Part shown: piece by piece, positions 24,193-34,672 of the stretch
Layout of the letters: each line of letters begins with the position of its first letter
How positions within the stretch are numbered: the first letter of the stretch is position 1
Assembly: GCF_000021645.1 (NCBI RefSeq)
Contig: NC_011661.1
Coordinates: forward strand, 1,706,723 to 1,770,722
DNA length: 64,000 nucleotides
Direction of reading: 5' to 3'
Source: Dictyoglomus turgidum DSM 6724
GTDB lineage: Bacteria > Dictyoglomota > Dictyoglomia > Dictyoglomales > Dictyoglomaceae
Made by a program: the position numbers and the translations under genes
Notes under the pieces: model-generated
Database searches by the model: none
What the model saw: the letters and a program-made list of their open reading frames with translations, nothing else
What the model was told of the DNA's origin: nothing

Positions 24193-26250
24193 TTAAGGAT
24201 ATATTTTTCTACCTTTTTCATCTGGTATTCCCGTTCTCCTAAAGAAATACGTATTTATAACATCTCTCCATTCTTTCGCATGCTCTATCTGTATATCCAA
24301 CCTATTTAAAACCCTTTCATATATCTTATCCTCAATCTCGCCCTTTAACTCAATCCATTTTTTTCTAATCTCCTCTGCCTCCTCTACCCCTTCAAAATGC
24401 AAATCGTAATAAGTCTGAATTAGAGTTTTTCCCGACTTTAATTTGTAATTGTAAGGTACCCTATGAAAGAACAATAACAATTCTTCAGGACACGTCTCTA
24501 TATTATCGTAAATTTCTCTCCAAGGAGAGTGATACTGAAGAGTATAGCCTGTACCTCTTGAAGATCTATCCACTCCTATCGCCTCGTAATTTGCTCTATG
24601 ATAAGTACCCCATTTAGAATATTCGTACCCTTCTGGGTTAGGTCCATAATGATGACCTGGATTTACCATCCATCCCAATCCTAAAGGAGTAGTATATTTC
24701 TCATAAGCCTTATGAGAGCTTAATAACATATAAGAAATATTTTTAATTACCTTCTCATTATCTCCGAAAGTCAATTCTATCCATCTTTTTACAACTTCTT
24801 CTATCCTCTCATCAGGATTCCAGCTAAGAGCTCCAAAGGTATATAAATTAGCCTGAGCCAAATCATGTCCTGTCCAATTGATATCATCCCCCACATTAGA
24901 TACCCCCGCCATACCGTTATTTTTCAAATCAAAAACATTTCCCTTTAATATCTCCTTTACCTTAGATCCCTCCCCTTTTGCATAAGTATCAAAATCAAGA
25001 ACTTCTTTCCACAAAGTACCCAAATAACATAAATGTATTTGCTGTCCTGTATACTCTTGAGTTATTTGTAGCTCCAATATCTGATTTGTATGTTCTAATC
25101 CTCCGAAGAGAGGATTAACAGGCTCCCTAACCTGAAAGTCCATAGGACCATATTTTATCTGCACTATAACATTTTCACTAAATTTACCATCAAGAGGCTT
25201 AAAGTTCTCATAAGCAGCCTTTGCCCTATCCGTATTAGTATCTCTCCAATCTTGTAAACAATTGTAAACAAAAGCTCTCCATATTACAAATCCTCCATAA
25301 GACTCTAAGGCTTCTCCCAACATATTAGCCCCATCAGCATGAGTCCTGCCATACATATGAGGTCCTGGATTAAACTCAGAATCTGCTTTTACCAAAAAGC
25401 CTCCAAAATCTGGAACATACTCATATATTTCGTCTACTTTTGCCTTCCACCAAACTGCTACCCTTTTATCAAGAGGATCAGCAGTATTTAAACCACCAAG
25501 ATATATGGGAGAGGCAAAGTTTATAGAGAGGTAAATTTTAATCCCATAAGCTGAAAAAATTTTAGAAAGCTCTCCTATTTTTTTTAAATAAGAAGGTGTT
25601 ATAAGCTCTACTTCCTTTTTCTTTACATTTACATTATTAATCACTACCCCATTAACTCCTATAGAGGATAGCAATCTTGCATAATCCTTAGTTCTTTCAT
25701 TAATAAGTATCTTATTCTCCCTAAAAAATATAGATTTCCCTGCATATCCTCTTTCTATACTCCCATCTAAATTATCCCAATGATTTAACATTCTAAACCT
25801 TAGAGAGGGATTGCTTACAATGTCTATATTTTCTATATCTTCTCCCCGTTTTAACCTTTCAATCAAATTAAATATCCCATAAACAATACCATTATAGCTT
25901 TTTGCTGTAATTATCAAAACCTTGTTTCCATCAATGTCTATTCTCTTTATTATAAAACCCTCATCATTTAACAATTTTTCAAATCTTTCACTCTCTTTGA
26001 AAATTTTCTTAATTTCTATTAACCTCCCAATTAACACATAATTTCGGCCTTTTACAAGAGTATTTTTAAAAATTTTAGGTTTAATATTTAAAGAGAAGGT
26101 GAGAAAATTTTTTAATTCTTTCAAGGGTAAATTTAATTCATTGCCTCCTAAGACTACAACATTTTCAAACACTTTAATATACTTGTTTTTATACTTACTA
26201 AGATCTGTATACTCTAACCAACACATATTATAAGGTTTAACTTCAGCCAT
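24193..26250 (-). CDS. aguA: alpha-glucuronidase, GH67
   Basis: 685 residues, the usual GH67 length, with no signal peptide, so cytoplasmic. It removes (4-O-methyl)glucuronic acid from the non-reducing end of aldouronic oligosaccharides made by xylanase. The GH67 block [20 protein letters not shown] is present. The expected catalytic residues line up: general acid E292 (in KADSE), and D371 (PMDFQVREP) and E399 (QITQEYTG) as the basic pair; spacing between them equals that of well-studied family members. GGAGG precedes the ATG. A terminator hairpin separates it from the xylanase gene upstream, so it is a second, weaker segment or has its own promoter in that gap. Confidence 0.95.
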   Translation of the reverse strand: MAEVKPYNMCWLEYTDLSKYKNKYIKVFENVVVLGGNELNLPLKELKNFLTFSLNIKPKIFKNTLVKGRNYVLIGRLIEIKKIFKESERFEKLLNDEGFIIKRIDIDGNKVLIITAKSYNGIVYGIFNLIERLKRGEDIENIDIVSNPSLRFRMLNHWDNLDGSIERGYAGKSIFFRENKILINERTKDYARLLSSIGVNGVVINNVNVKKKEVELITPSYLKKIGELSKIFSAYGIKIYLSINFASPIYLGGLNTADPLDKRVAVWWKAKVDEIYEYVPDFGGFLVKADSEFNPGPHMYGRTHADGANMLGEALESYGGFVIWRAFVYNCLQDWRDTNTDRAKAAYENFKPLDGKFSENVIVQIKYGPMDFQVREPVNPLFGGLEHTNQILELQITQEYTGQQIHLCYLGTLWKEVLDFDTYAKGEGSKVKEILKGNVFDLKNNGMAGVSNVGDDINWTGHDLAQANLYTFGALSWNPDERIEEVVKRWIELTFGDNEKVIKNISYMLLSSHKAYEKYTTPLGLGWMVNPGHHYGPNPEGYEYSKWGTYHRANYEAIGVDRSSRGTGYTLQYHSPWREIYDNIETCPEELLLFFHRVPYNYKLKSGKTLIQTYYDLHFEGVEEAEEIRKKWIELKGEIEDKIYERVLNRLDIQIEHAKEWRDVINTYFFRRTGIPDEKGRKIYP

Positions 26251-26283
26251 ATATTTAAGATCCTCCTTTACGCCAAAAATGTG

Positions 26284-26315
26284 AAAACCCCTGGGATATT
26301 TTTCCCAGGGGTTTT
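26284..26315. terminator. hairpin between xylanase and alpha-glucuronidase genes
   Basis: Perfect 13-bp stem AAAACCCCTGGGA / TCCCAGGGGTTTT (26284-26296 with 26303-26315), loop TATTTT. In the - direction the stem ends in TTTT and is followed by CACATTTTT, enough for at least partial termination after the xylanase gene. Confidence 0.8.
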
Positions 26316-26317
26316 TC

Positions 26318-29300
26318 TTACTGTATCAATTCAAGATTTCCAAACCTTCTTGTATCTCTCCAATTATCTCCCACTGGATCATTCCATGTGTAGATTCCTA
26401 TCCTCATCCCCTTTGAAGCATTGTTCACCTGTATATCAAATCCTATTACTTCTCCCACCTTAAGTCTTTTTGTTTTCATCTTTATTGCTACTTCTACAGC
26501 ATAGCCTATAACTTTTTCTCCATCCCTTAGTAACCTTGTAGCAGAGTTTATATACTCAGCATTGGCTCCAGTACCAAAAGTTTGTACATTCTTAAAATTA
26601 ACTCTATATTGGGCATCATCTGCCTGATAACTTGCAGTCTTTGCATTATTCTCATCTATAAAGATCTCAAAAGAATCCTGTTCCCACGGATTTGTTGCTG
26701 TATCATCAAGATCATCATCGCTTACTTCTGCGTATAAATATATATGATCCTCATCCCACAATATCCAAGCTTTGCCCTTTACTTTCTCTATTTTACCCAT
26801 TACTGCAGTTTCTGTTTCTATGGGATCAACACTCTTATAGAGGTCATCCATAAGGGCATCAACTACAGGGCTTCCTTTCTTAGCTTGGGCCAACTTAACT
26901 GCTTCTTCAAGTTCTAAGGTACCATACCTTATAGTGCTTAACAACTGCTGATTAGAGTGATCACTCCAACTTACAACCTTTTCTCCATCTATCATTGAAA
27001 AGTCCATTCCTATTTTACTCCCTTTTCCTATTGGAATAGCATATATCTGGATTTCGCATTCAATTGTATATCCTGTTTCTTTTTCTCTTATCGTATAATT
27101 CTTTAACATGGGAGCAAAATTACTTTCTATTTTTCCATTTCTATAGAACTTAAAATATACATCATCACTTTGAAGATATGGGGATTTTGCATTGTTTTGG
27201 TCCACAAACACAGTTAAACAATCTGTATCATCTTTTCTTCCATCAAATACCTCTGCAAAAACAAATATCTTACTCATATACCATATAGGTTTAACCACAG
27301 CTACATCTCTTTCTCCATCATTTATAATTACTGGTATAGCAGATTTATAGCTTTTATCTTCTATCCCATCCACCACAGCCTGTCCACTTGCCATCTTAGC
27401 ACTTTGAATAAGAGGAGGCAAAACATTAGGAGACACCAAAGCCCAATAAGCCAATTTTGCCTGATAATCTTTATCAAACAATAGAGGATAATTGAATCTT
27501 CCCCTCTGATTTAACCAAGAATAATCGTCTTTTAATCCCCAAAAGGTTACATTAGTCACTACGTTTTTATATTTTTTAAGCATATCGAATAACTTTCTAT
27601 ACCTATACCCTTGTCTTACAGCCACATCTCTTGGCAGAGTTTTATACTCTTCTCCAGCCTGGGTATAGACACTCATATCAAGCTCTGTAATATGAATTTC
27701 TATTCCTGGAATAGTACTAAACAGTTTTATGGTATTTTCTATCTCCTCAATCTCTGGCCAAGAGATATTTATGTGACATTGTAATCCAACCCCATGAATC
27801 GGAACACCTTTTTCTTTAAGAGATTTCACGAGTTTATATATAAATTCCCTCTTAGCAGGAATCTCAGTATTATAATCATTATAGAAAAGCTTTGCATTTG
27901 GATCTGCTTCATGAGCCCATATGAAGGCTTTCTCTATATATTCGGGACCTAATATTTCAAACCACTTACTTCTTCTAAAACCATCAGGTTGAGCTTCATC
28001 TATAGCTTCATTTACCACATCCCAAGCATAAACCCTTCCCTTGTATCTTCCCACCACTGTTTTAATATGATTTTCCAATCTCTTTAAGAGTAATTCCTTA
28101 GAAGCAGGTTTTCCGTCTTTATCTACGAAGAACCAATTAGGAGTCTGACTATGCCATACAAGAGTGTGTCCTCTCACTACCAAACCATTTTCTTCGGCAA
28201 ACTTTACATAAGCATCTGCTTTACTAAAATCAAACTCTCCTTCCCTTGGTTGAAGAGATTCTGGCTTCATTTCGTTTTCCGAAGTAATGCTATTAAAATG
28301 TTTAACCACCATTTTAGCCTCAACAGGATTTATCAAAACTTTAAAAGGAATAGCAACTCCAATTTTAAAATACCCTTTGAACATCTCAGCTAAGGATGGG
28401 ATTTCCCATTCTGGTTGACCCAAAACTAAGGTCCTATCGGTTACCTTAACATCATCCACATAGAATTCTAAATTGGTATTAGGAGATTCCACATAAAGTA
28501 TTAACTCTTCAATCTTTACATTGAGTGGAACATTGTAGGATCCTGAAAGCTCAACCCAAGTCTTATCTGGAATACTCTTTTGCCAGACTATGGTTTCATA
28601 TCTTGTTTTCTCATCTATGTCAAATTTCCTCTGCATTGTAAGAGTTATTTTTTGAGTTTCACCAGAACTTTGATACACCCAAACTGATATATCATAGCTC
28701 TTTCCCGTTTCTAAAATTTTTGAAAGATTTATTTGAGCACCATGCCAACTTCTTGTTCTTCCCGTTACAAAAAGAGAGTACTTTCCAGTTTTGGCTACAT
28801 TATCCCTAACTAAGATTTTTACCCCATCTCCTCTTGCTTCCCAATTTTCCACAGTACCACTTTCAAAAGTTGAGTTAACCACAGATCCTGGGGAAGAAAC
28901 TTTATTAGGACCCAATACTTGTATCTTATCCACATAAAAATCAAATCCAGATTCATTAGGAGATACAATCATTAAATCTAATGCCTCTAAATAAACAGAA
29001 TAATTAAACTTAAAATTTCCTTTTATCTCCTTCCATACCTTAGGCATTGCTATGGTTTCCCCAATAAGTTCAAATCTTTCACCTACAATATCTTTAATAC
29101 GAGCAACAATTTGAAAAGGCTGAGGTTTATCAGAAGTATGGTATACAAAAGCACTTACTAAATAATTCATCTCAGGTAATAAATTATAAGTCAAGCTTAC
29201 CCTACATCCGTCCCAAGAAGAGAGTCTATTATGTACCTTTAATGCATATTTCCCATCTAAGACTACATCTTCTACAATACTTAGTTTTACCCTCTCACTG

Positions 29301-29431
29301 GTCCCCAGGAATCCCTCTTCTGAACCATTTTCAAAACTAAAATATAAAGTAAGATCTTCAGAACCAATGGTTATAGAGAGGATTAGTAGGAATGTAATCA
29401 AAAATAGAAGAGAGAATCTCTTTTTAAGCAT
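26318..29431 (-). CDS. secreted modular endo-1,4-beta-xylanase CBM22-CBM22-GH10-CBM9-CBM9
   Basis: 1037 residues. The order is: signal peptide (1-24); CBM22 (about 26-175); second CBM22 (about 180-332, [20 protein letters not shown]); GH10 catalytic barrel (about 335-675); then two CBM9-type modules (about 685-855 and 858-1037; both with YQxDDxxxR/F-type strands such as [11 protein letters not shown] and [10 protein letters not shown]). GH10 catalytic residues: acid/base E475 ([10 protein letters not shown]) and nucleophile E583 (IHITELDMS); the WHSQTPNWF substrate motif is present. This layout matches large thermophile xylanases such as those of Thermotoga. It cuts xylan outside the cell. 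No S-layer (SLH) domain or sortase signal is present. I chose ATG 29431, after GGGGGG, over an earlier in-frame start at 29452. Confidence 0.95.
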   Translation of the reverse strand: MLKKRFSLLFLITFLLILSITIGSEDLTLYFSFENGSEEGFLGTSERVKLSIVEDVVLDGKYALKVHNRLSSWDGCRVSLTYNLLPEMNYLVSAFVYHTSDKPQPFQIVARIKDIVGERFELIGETIAMPKVWKEIKGNFKFNYSVYLEALDLMIVSPNESGFDFYVDKIQVLGPNKVSSPGSVVNSTFESGTVENWEARGDGVKILVRDNVAKTGKYSLFVTGRTRSWHGAQINLSKILETGKSYDISVWVYQSSGETQKITLTMQRKFDIDEKTRYETIVWQKSIPDKTWVELSGSYNVPLNVKIEELILYVESPNTNLEFYVDDVKVTDRTLVLGQPEWEIPSLAEMFKGYFKIGVAIPFKVLINPVEAKMVVKHFNSITSENEMKPESLQPREGEFDFSKADAYVKFAEENGLVVRGHTLVWHSQTPNWFFVDKDGKPASKELLLKRLENHIKTVVGRYKGRVYAWDVVNEAIDEAQPDGFRRSKWFEILGPEYIEKAFIWAHEADPNAKLFYNDYNTEIPAKREFIYKLVKSLKEKGVPIHGVGLQCHINISWPEIEEIENTIKLFSTIPGIEIHITELDMSVYTQAGEEYKTLPRDVAVRQGYRYRKLFDMLKKYKNVVTNVTFWGLKDDYSWLNQRGRFNYPLLFDKDYQAKLAYWALVSPNVLPPLIQSAKMASGQAVVDGIEDKSYKSAIPVIINDGERDVAVVKPIWYMSKIFVFAEVFDGRKDDTDCLTVFVDQNNAKSPYLQSDDVYFKFYRNGKIESNFAPMLKNYTIREKETGYTIECEIQIYAIPIGKGSKIGMDFSMIDGEKVVSWSDHSNQQLLSTIRYGTLELEEAVKLAQAKKGSPVVDALMDDLYKSVDPIETETAVMGKIEKVKGKAWILWDEDHIYLYAEVSDDDLDDTATNPWEQDSFEIFIDENNAKTASYQADDAQYRVNFKNVQTFGTGANAEYINSATRLLRDGEKVIGYAVEVAIKMKTKRLKVGEVIGFDIQVNNASKGMRIGIYTWNDPVGDNWRDTRRFGNLELIQ

Positions 29432-29466
29432 TATTATCCCCCCATCTCTCAAAGTATTCGTTAAAT

Positions 29467-29503
29467 ATTATAAAGGATAAAAATCGTTTATACAAATGTT
29501 TTT
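29467..29503 (-). promoter_or_regulatory. xylanase promoter with overlapping operator-like dyad
   Basis: On the - strand: -35 TTGTAT (plus 29495-29490), 17-base spacer, -10 TATAAT (plus 29472-29467). The stretch AAAAATCG...ATGTTTTT (29479-29503) covers the -35 and spacer. Its half-sites (AAAAC, TTGTATA, CGATTTTT) match those before binding-protein gene 2 and the oppB-type operon. Confidence 0.65.
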
Positions 29504-29621
29504 GAAAGAAATTATCTTAAAGCCTTAATATGTTAGTTAGAAAAACAAAAAAAATAATTCTATACACTTTATTAAAAAAGTAGTAAAATAATAACAAAAA
29601 AGATGTAGAGGTGATAAAAAT

Positions 29622-30737
29622 ATGCCTTTGAAAGTGACAAAAATAGATGAATATATAACAGCAATTCAAACTCCTGACTATCCTTTTACCTCAAATAGTT
29701 ATCTTATTACTTTAAAAAACAAAGAAGAAAAGATAAACATTTTAGTAGATCCCATCCCTCAGGAATTTTTTAAAGATTTAGTCCTAAGTTTAAAAGACCT
29801 TATAGGAGGGGTAGAAAATATAGATATCATATTTCTGAATCACCAGGATCCTGATGTGTCATCCTCGGTGGCACCCCTTATGGATATGAGCAAAAATACT
29901 ATCCTCATCACTTCTGAAGATACATGGCGACTTGTAAGATTTTATGGATTAAACAGAGAAAGATTTCAACCTATAGAGTATTTCCCCAATAGAAGAGTGA
30001 TTTTAAAAACCGATGATACGTTAGAATTTATACATACACCTTTTTGCCACTTTAGAGGAGCATGGATGCTATATATTCCCGAGAGAAAAGCGCTTTTCTC
30101 AGGAGACTTATTAGGAGGTTTATCAAGTAGAGAAGTAAATGGAATATATGCTAACGAAGATTCATGGGAAGGCATAAAATTATTCCACGAGATATATATG
30201 CCCTCTAAGGAAGCTTTAAAACTTGCCATTGATAAGATAGGTAGGTTAACTCCCCTTCCTGAACTTATTCTTCCTCAACATGGAGATATAATAAGAAAAA
30301 ATCTGATACTTGATTTTCTATCAAGGCTCAATGATCTCGACGTAGGCTTGGACTATATCAAAAAATACGAATCACAACACCAGATATACTTATTCGCTTT
30401 CAATGAAATCTTACAAAATCTCAAAAACAGTTATCAAAATAGAGATAAATTAATGCAAAAATTAAAAGAACTAAACTCTTCTCCTTTCTTCCCAGAACTT
30501 ATCCATTTTGAAAATGGAGTTGCAACAGAATTTAGAATACAACCAGAATCAGCCCTTGAACTTCTTTTTGAAAAATTTAAAGAAGATGCTACCCTTGAAG
30601 AGAAAGAGAACTTAAGGATTGATATAATAAAGACCTTAAGGAAGTATAATCTTGATATTCCTGAAGGAATTCTTACAGAAAAACAAAAGACTACAGAAAA
30701 CCCATTAAGAAGATTATTCAAAATCTTTCAGAGGTGA
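29622..30737 (+). CDS. MBL-fold ODP-type (flavodiiron-related) protein
   Basis: 371 residues. The first 240 or so are a metallo-beta-lactamase-like ODP domain: FLNHQDPDVSSS for the HxExD-type metal motif (here H-Q-D-P-D), HTPFCHFRGAWMLY for the bridging His, LFSGDLLGG for the Asp ligand, and LPQHGDII for the last His. Flavodiiron proteins reduce O2 or NO, but this one lacks the C-terminal flavodoxin domain. Instead it has a charged helical tail of about 120 residues. ODP domains without flavodoxin are known as oxygen-binding sensors, so an oxygen-sensing or detoxifying role in an anaerobe is plausible but unproven. AGAGGTG precedes the ATG. It is followed 6 bases later by a zinc-ribbon gene. 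Confidence 0.78.
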   Translation: MPLKVTKIDEYITAIQTPDYPFTSNSYLITLKNKEEKINILVDPIPQEFFKDLVLSLKDLIGGVENIDIIFLNHQDPDVSSSVAPLMDMSKNTILITSEDTWRLVRFYGLNRERFQPIEYFPNRRVILKTDDTLEFIHTPFCHFRGAWMLYIPERKALFSGDLLGGLSSREVNGIYANEDSWEGIKLFHEIYMPSKEALKLAIDKIGRLTPLPELILPQHGDIIRKNLILDFLSRLNDLDVGLDYIKKYESQHQIYLFAFNEILQNLKNSYQNRDKLMQKLKELNSSPFFPELIHFENGVATEFRIQPESALELLFEKFKEDATLEEKENLRIDIIKTLRKYNLDIPEGILTEKQKTTENPLRRLFKIFQR

Positions 30738-30743
30738 AACACC

Positions 30744-30941
30744 ATGCCTATCTATGAATATAGGTGTGAAAACTGTGGAGAGAAATTTGAAAAATTAGTA
30801 ATGGGAGAAGAAGAAATCACATGTCCCAAATGTGGCAGTAAGAAGATTATAAAATTGTTATCCCTATTTGCAACTCAAGGACTTTCTTCAGGACCATCGT
30901 GTTCCTCTTGTTCTGGAGGAAGTTGCAGTTCCTGTAGGTAA
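30744..30941 (+). CDS. FmdB-family zinc-ribbon protein
   Basis: 65 residues. [16 protein letters not shown] with CPKCGSKKI forms the CxxC...CxxC zinc ribbon of the FmdB family, followed by a Ser/Gly/Cys-rich tail ([13 protein letters not shown]) that is common in this family. The proposed role is regulatory, but no mechanism is established. AGAGGTG precedes the ATG, and it sits 6 bases after the ODP gene in the same transcript. Confidence 0.88.
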   Translation: MPIYEYRCENCGEKFEKLVMGEEEITCPKCGSKKIIKLLSLFATQGLSSGPSCSSCSGGSCSSCR

Positions 30942-30949
30942 TTTTTAAA

Positions 30950-30975
30950 AAGGGAGAGCTCAAAAGCTCTCCCTT
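30950..30975. terminator. bidirectional hairpin terminator
   Basis: Stem AAGGGAGAGCT (30950-30960) with AGCTCTCCCTT (30965-30975), 4-base loop. On the - strand it is followed by TTTTTAAAAATT, a good terminator for the DUF362 gene, whose stop it overlaps. On the + strand the U-run is poor. Confidence 0.8.
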
Positions 30976-32083
30976 AGAACTTAATAAGTTCATACTCCTT
31001 TGTTCCGAGTCCTATTTCTTCGGCATATTTTATTTGCCAACTCCAGTCTATATCAGGATGCACCGCCCTTAATTTGTCCTCTCCAGGATTAAATCCAGAT
31101 TTTAAAGCAGTGTCTCTCAACCCGATTTGCTTATTTATAAGATCAGAAGAGGCCTGATCTATAGCCACAATATCCCAGCCACCTAAAATTCCCACATCAG
31201 GTACTAAATTTGCATCATGCCACCCTGCACAATCGCAATCAGGAGAAACATCCATGACAAAATTGATAAAAGCATATTTAGGTTCCTTTTGTTTCAATAT
31301 GCCGTAAGTAAACTCAACCATCTTTTCTTGCAGACCAATAGCAGATTCGTTCCATAAAATCTTTATTGCAGAAGTAGGACACACCACTGCACATTCTCCA
31401 CAACCTATACAAAGCTCAGGCCTTGTTAACTTCGATTTTTTATCCACCATCTCTAAAGCTCCCGTAGGACAATGATCAACACACCTTCTACAACCTATAC
31501 ATAGATTGGGATTAGGGTTTGGCTTAAATTGAGCATGTTGCATTTGCTTTCCAGATCTGGGAGCACATCCCATTCCCACATTCTTAATAGCTCCCCCTAA
31601 TCCTGCTGACATATGTCCCTTAACATGGGTTAACACTAAAAGAAAATCAGCATCATATATAGCTCCTGCTACTTTAATTTTTTTAAAATGTTTCAAATTA
31701 ACTTCAACTTCTTTATAATAATCTCCATTTATACCATCAGCTATGATCAATGGGGCACCAACTGATGAATATCCAAAACCATTATAGATAGCAGACTCCA
31801 AATGATCCACAGCATTTGCACGTCCACCTTTATATAAAGTATTAGCATCAGTTAAAAAGGGTTTACCTCCAAGTTCTCTCACTGCTTCTACAGCTTGTCG
31901 TACAAAGACAGGTCTTATAAAGGCATGATTGCCGGGCTCTCCAAAAGTAAGTTTAATTGCTACAAGAGCTCCCTTTTCTATTCTTCCCTCAAGCAACTTT
32001 TTTGTAAGTCTTTTTATCTTGCGTACTAAAGACTCATTTTCATTTGTAGCTCTCATGGATATAAAGTATAAGGGTGCCTTCAT
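30974..32083 (-). CDS. DUF362 protein with two 4Fe-4S clusters
   Basis: 369 residues. The N-terminal DUF362 domain (IKLTFGEPGNHAFIRPVF, LTDANTLYKG, HVKGHMSAGLGGAIKNVGMG) is interrupted at about residue 190 by a ferredoxin-like insert with two CxxCxxCxxxCP motifs (CIGCRRCVDHCPTGAL and CIGCGECAVVCPTSAI). Part of DUF362 continues after it (WHDANLVPDVGILGGWDIVA). It is cytoplasmic and likely an electron-transfer or Fe-S-dependent enzyme; the reaction is unknown. GGAGG precedes the ATG. It follows the macro-domain gene by 18 bases on the same strand. Confidence 0.88.
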   Translation of the reverse strand: MKAPLYFISMRATNENESLVRKIKRLTKKLLEGRIEKGALVAIKLTFGEPGNHAFIRPVFVRQAVEAVRELGGKPFLTDANTLYKGGRANAVDHLESAIYNGFGYSSVGAPLIIADGINGDYYKEVEVNLKHFKKIKVAGAIYDADFLLVLTHVKGHMSAGLGGAIKNVGMGCAPRSGKQMQHAQFKPNPNPNLCIGCRRCVDHCPTGALEMVDKKSKLTRPELCIGCGECAVVCPTSAIKILWNESAIGLQEKMVEFTYGILKQKEPKYAFINFVMDVSPDCDCAGWHDANLVPDVGILGGWDIVAIDQASSDLINKQIGLRDTALKSGFNPGEDKLRAVHPDIDWSWQIKYAEEIGLGTKEYELIKF

Positions 32084-32101
32084 TACTCTAAACCTCCTAA
32101 T

Positions 32102-32650
32102 TTACACAGATTTTAAAGCTTCTGCAAATAGTGAGGGGATATCGTCTCCTATTCCAATAAAGTGTATTTCTTTAAAGACTCCAGGATTTTCTTTAACAAA
32201 TTCCACTACCTTATTAACAATTACTCTGGTCCCAAGCTCAGGAGGGAATCCAAAAATCCCACAACTTACTGCAGGAATACTCAGAGATTTAATATTTTTC
32301 TCTTTAGCAAGGTTAAGAACACTTTCAATAGCCCTTTCCAATTTTTTTTCTTCATCACCCTCTCCCCATTGAGGTCCTACAGTATGAATCACATATTTAG
32401 CTTTTAATTTCCCAGCAGAAGTTATGGTAGCACTACCTACAGGTAATGGTCCATATCTCTTAACATACTCATCACTTTCTTTCTGGATTATTTCTCCTCC
32501 TGCTCTTACAATAGCTCCTGCCACTCCTCCTCCATGCTTTAAATAGGAATTTGCTGCATTCACAATAGCTTCAACCTCTTCTTGAGTAATATCTCCCTTA
32601 ACAACCTTCAATTTAACACCGCTAATCTCTTTTTCGAATAAAAAGTCCAT
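32102..32650 (-). CDS. macro-domain protein (ADP-ribose/O-acetyl-ADP-ribose type)
   Basis: 182 residues, a single macro domain. Motifs: IVNAANSYLKHGGGVAGAI (substrate Asn and Gly-rich loop, residues 29-47) and SIPAVSCGIFGFP (phosphate-binding loop). The closest type is the stand-alone YmdB/TTHA-like enzymes that hydrolyse O-acetyl-ADP-ribose or remove ADP-ribose from proteins. GGAGGTG lies before the ATG. The start codon lies within one arm of an inverted repeat (32645-32657 / 32699-32711). It is followed by the DUF362 gene on the same strand. Confidence 0.92.
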   Translation of the reverse strand: MDFLFEKEISGVKLKVVKGDITQEEVEAIVNAANSYLKHGGGVAGAIVRAGGEIIQKESDEYVKRYGPLPVGSATITSAGKLKAKYVIHTVGPQWGEGDEEKKLERAIESVLNLAKEKNIKSLSIPAVSCGIFGFPPELGTRVIVNKVVEFVKENPGVFKEIHFIGIGDDIPSLFAEALKSV

Positions 32651-32711
32651 GCCCTTTCACCTCCTTAAAATTCCTTTAAGTAAATTATATCAACAAAAAA
32701 AGGGCATGGAC
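32645..32711 (-). repeat. inverted repeat spanning the macro-domain gene leader and start codon
   Basis: GTCCATGCCCTTT (32645-32657) and its exact reverse complement AAAGGGCATGGAC (32699-32711), 13 bp each, 41 bases apart. On the - strand the second arm contains the ATG of the macro gene, the first arm precedes the gene's -10 element. Confidence 0.8.
32684..32693 (-). promoter_or_regulatory. extended -10 promoter of the macro-domain gene
   Basis: On the - strand TTGATATAAT: TATAAT (plus 32689-32684) preceded by TGA, an extended -10 (TGnTATAAT). No good -35. The predicted start at about 32677 lies between the two arms of the inverted repeat. Confidence 0.55.
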
Positions 32712-32722
32712 CTAGGAATCAA

Positions 32723-33679
32723 CTAAGTATAAAGATAACACTTTACTAATCTATCATCTACTTCCACATCGGGCACTGGATTTTTGCATTTTTCCATCCT
32801 ATATGGACATCTACTTATAAATTTACAGCCTTTCATCTGGTACTCTTCCTCTTCCAAAGTAAGGATCTTTATATCTTTCGTCCACTTCTTCTTGGGATCT
32901 GGCTCTGGAATAGACTCTTTAAGAAGCATTGTATATGGATGTTTTGGATCCATCAATACTTTTTCTACAGAACCTATTTCTACGATCTCTCCTCTGAACA
33001 TTATAGCTATTCTATCACTTACGTAATAAGCGGTAGCAAGATCATGAGTTATATATAGTACACTTACTCCTCTCTTTTCTTTTAAATCTTTGAATAAATT
33101 TACTATAGACATTCTAAGCGATGCGTCTACCATGGATACAGGCTCGTCAGCAACAAGTAAAGTTGGATTTGTAAGCAAAGATCTTGCTATGGAGATCCTC
33201 TGTAGTTGTCCTCCTGAAAATTCACTGGGGTACTTATCTTTTACCTCATTCCACGTTAATCCCACAAGATTCAATGCAGATTCTATAACTTCTTCAGGCC
33301 TTTCGCTTATACCAAAATTTTTAACTGTTTCCATTAAATAATTACTGACTCTTCGCAAAGGATTGAAGGTTTCAAAAGGGTTTTGGAATACCGCTTGCAC
33401 TTCTTTTCTTAAAAGATCTTTTGCCCTATCTTTTTGTAATTCTGAGATATCTTTACCTTTGTATAATATCTTCCCACTGGTAGGTTCTAAAAATCCAAGT
33501 ATTATCTTTGCTACAGTTGTTTTTCCGCTTCCACTTTCACCAGCTAATGTGAATATCTCGGAATTTCCTATCTCAAAATTTACATTGTTTACAGCTCTAA
33601 TTCTTACCCTTGAAAAAATACTTCCAATAGTGAACACCTTATTTAAATTCTCAACCCTCAAAAGTATTTCTTGTTTCAT
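32723..33679 (-). CDS. ABC transporter ATPase (OppF-like), second system
   Basis: About 318 residues. Walker A GESGSGKTTVAK, signature FSGGQLQRISIARS, Walker B LLVADEPVSMVD (a Met-Val in place of the usual Ala-Leu), and the C-terminal family extension CKFISRCPYRMEKC. The ATG at 33679 is chosen because it follows AGGAGAGG and starts 2 bases after the OppD-like stop; an earlier in-frame start at 33712 would lie inside that gene. It is last in the operon SBP-GH3-oppB-oppC-oppD-oppF. No clear intrinsic terminator follows it. Confidence 0.92.
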   Translation of the reverse strand: MKQEILLRVENLNKVFTIGSIFSRVRIRAVNNVNFEIGNSEIFTLAGESGSGKTTVAKIILGFLEPTSGKILYKGKDISELQKDRAKDLLRKEVQAVFQNPFETFNPLRRVSNYLMETVKNFGISERPEEVIESALNLVGLTWNEVKDKYPSEFSGGQLQRISIARSLLTNPTLLVADEPVSMVDASLRMSIVNLFKDLKEKRGVSVLYITHDLATAYYVSDRIAIMFRGEIVEIGSVEKVLMDPKHPYTMLLKESIPEPDPKKKWTKDIKILTLEEEEYQMKGCKFISRCPYRMEKCKNPVPDVEVDDRLVKCYLYT

Positions 33680-33681
33680 AA

Positions 33682-34668
33682 CTATTCCCTCTCCTTTGAA
33701 TATAAGAAGCAAGCAACTCTATGATTTGTATCTATATCAACAAGCCTAGGAACAAACTCTCTACACTCTTCCGTAGCATAACTACACCTTGGATGAAATC
33801 TACATCCTTTAGGTGGATTTAAGAGGGAGGGCGGGGCACCTGGCGCACTAATTTTATAGGACTTGTCACCTATTTTGGGCAAGGCTCCTATGAGATATTT
33901 TGTATATGGATGTTTAGGACTCTCAAATATAACCTCTGTTGGTGCTTCCTCTACGATTTTCCCCGCATACATAATGGCTATTCTATCAGATATACTTGCA
34001 TGCACACCCATGTCATGAGTAACAAGTATTATGGTATTTTTTAAGTTTTTCTGTATATCCTTTAATAACTGAATCACAGCTCTTTGAGCAACCACATCAA
34101 GAGCTGTAGAGGGTTCATCCGCAACTATTATCTTAGGTGTTAATACTGTAGCAAGAGCTATTGTCACTCTTTGCCTCATACCTCCAGAAAGTTGATGAGG
34201 ATAAGCATCCAATATCTTTGTGGGCAAACCCAAAAGGGTGAGATAATCTTCTATATGTTTTTTCCATCTAACCCTATCTGAAATGTCCTCATGAGATCCT
34301 ATAAAATCCCAGAAAGAATCAATTATTCTTGCGACTGGATTTAATACACTCATAGATCCTTGAGGTATATAAGAGATATATTTCCATCTTATCTTACCAA
34401 GTTCTCCATTAAGGGAGAATATATCCTTTAACTCTCCATTTATTTTATAATATACTCTTCCCTCTATAACATTTAATGGTGGTTCAACCATCCCATACAA
34501 GGTTTTTATCAAGGTACTCTTCCCACAGCCTGATTCTCCTGCAATCCCATATATTTCATTTTCCTTTATAGTAATATCTACGCCATCCACTGCTCTTACA
34601 GATTTTAACTCTCCACCTATATCCAATAAATAATACGCTCTTAAGTTTTCTGCTTTTAGAATTTCCAT
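33682..34668 (-). CDS. ABC transporter ATPase (OppD-like), second system
   Basis: 328 residues. Walker [13 protein letters not shown], signature LSGGMRQRVTIALA, Walker B IIVADEPSTALD, switch VTHDMGVHA, and C-terminal [14 protein letters not shown]. It works as the ATPase partner of the OppF-like protein. AAGGAGTGAT precedes the ATG, 4 bases after the OppC-like gene. Confidence 0.93.
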   Translation of the reverse strand: MEILKAENLRAYYLLDIGGELKSVRAVDGVDITIKENEIYGIAGESGCGKSTLIKTLYGMVEPPLNVIEGRVYYKINGELKDIFSLNGELGKIRWKYISYIPQGSMSVLNPVARIIDSFWDFIGSHEDISDRVRWKKHIEDYLTLLGLPTKILDAYPHQLSGGMRQRVTIALATVLTPKIIVADEPSTALDVVAQRAVIQLLKDIQKNLKNTIILVTHDMGVHASISDRIAIMYAGKIVEEAPTEVIFESPKHPYTKYLIGALPKIGDKSYKISAPGAPPSLLNPPKGCRFHPRCSYATEECREFVPRLVDIDTNHRVACFLYSKERE

Positions 34669-34672
34669 TTCA

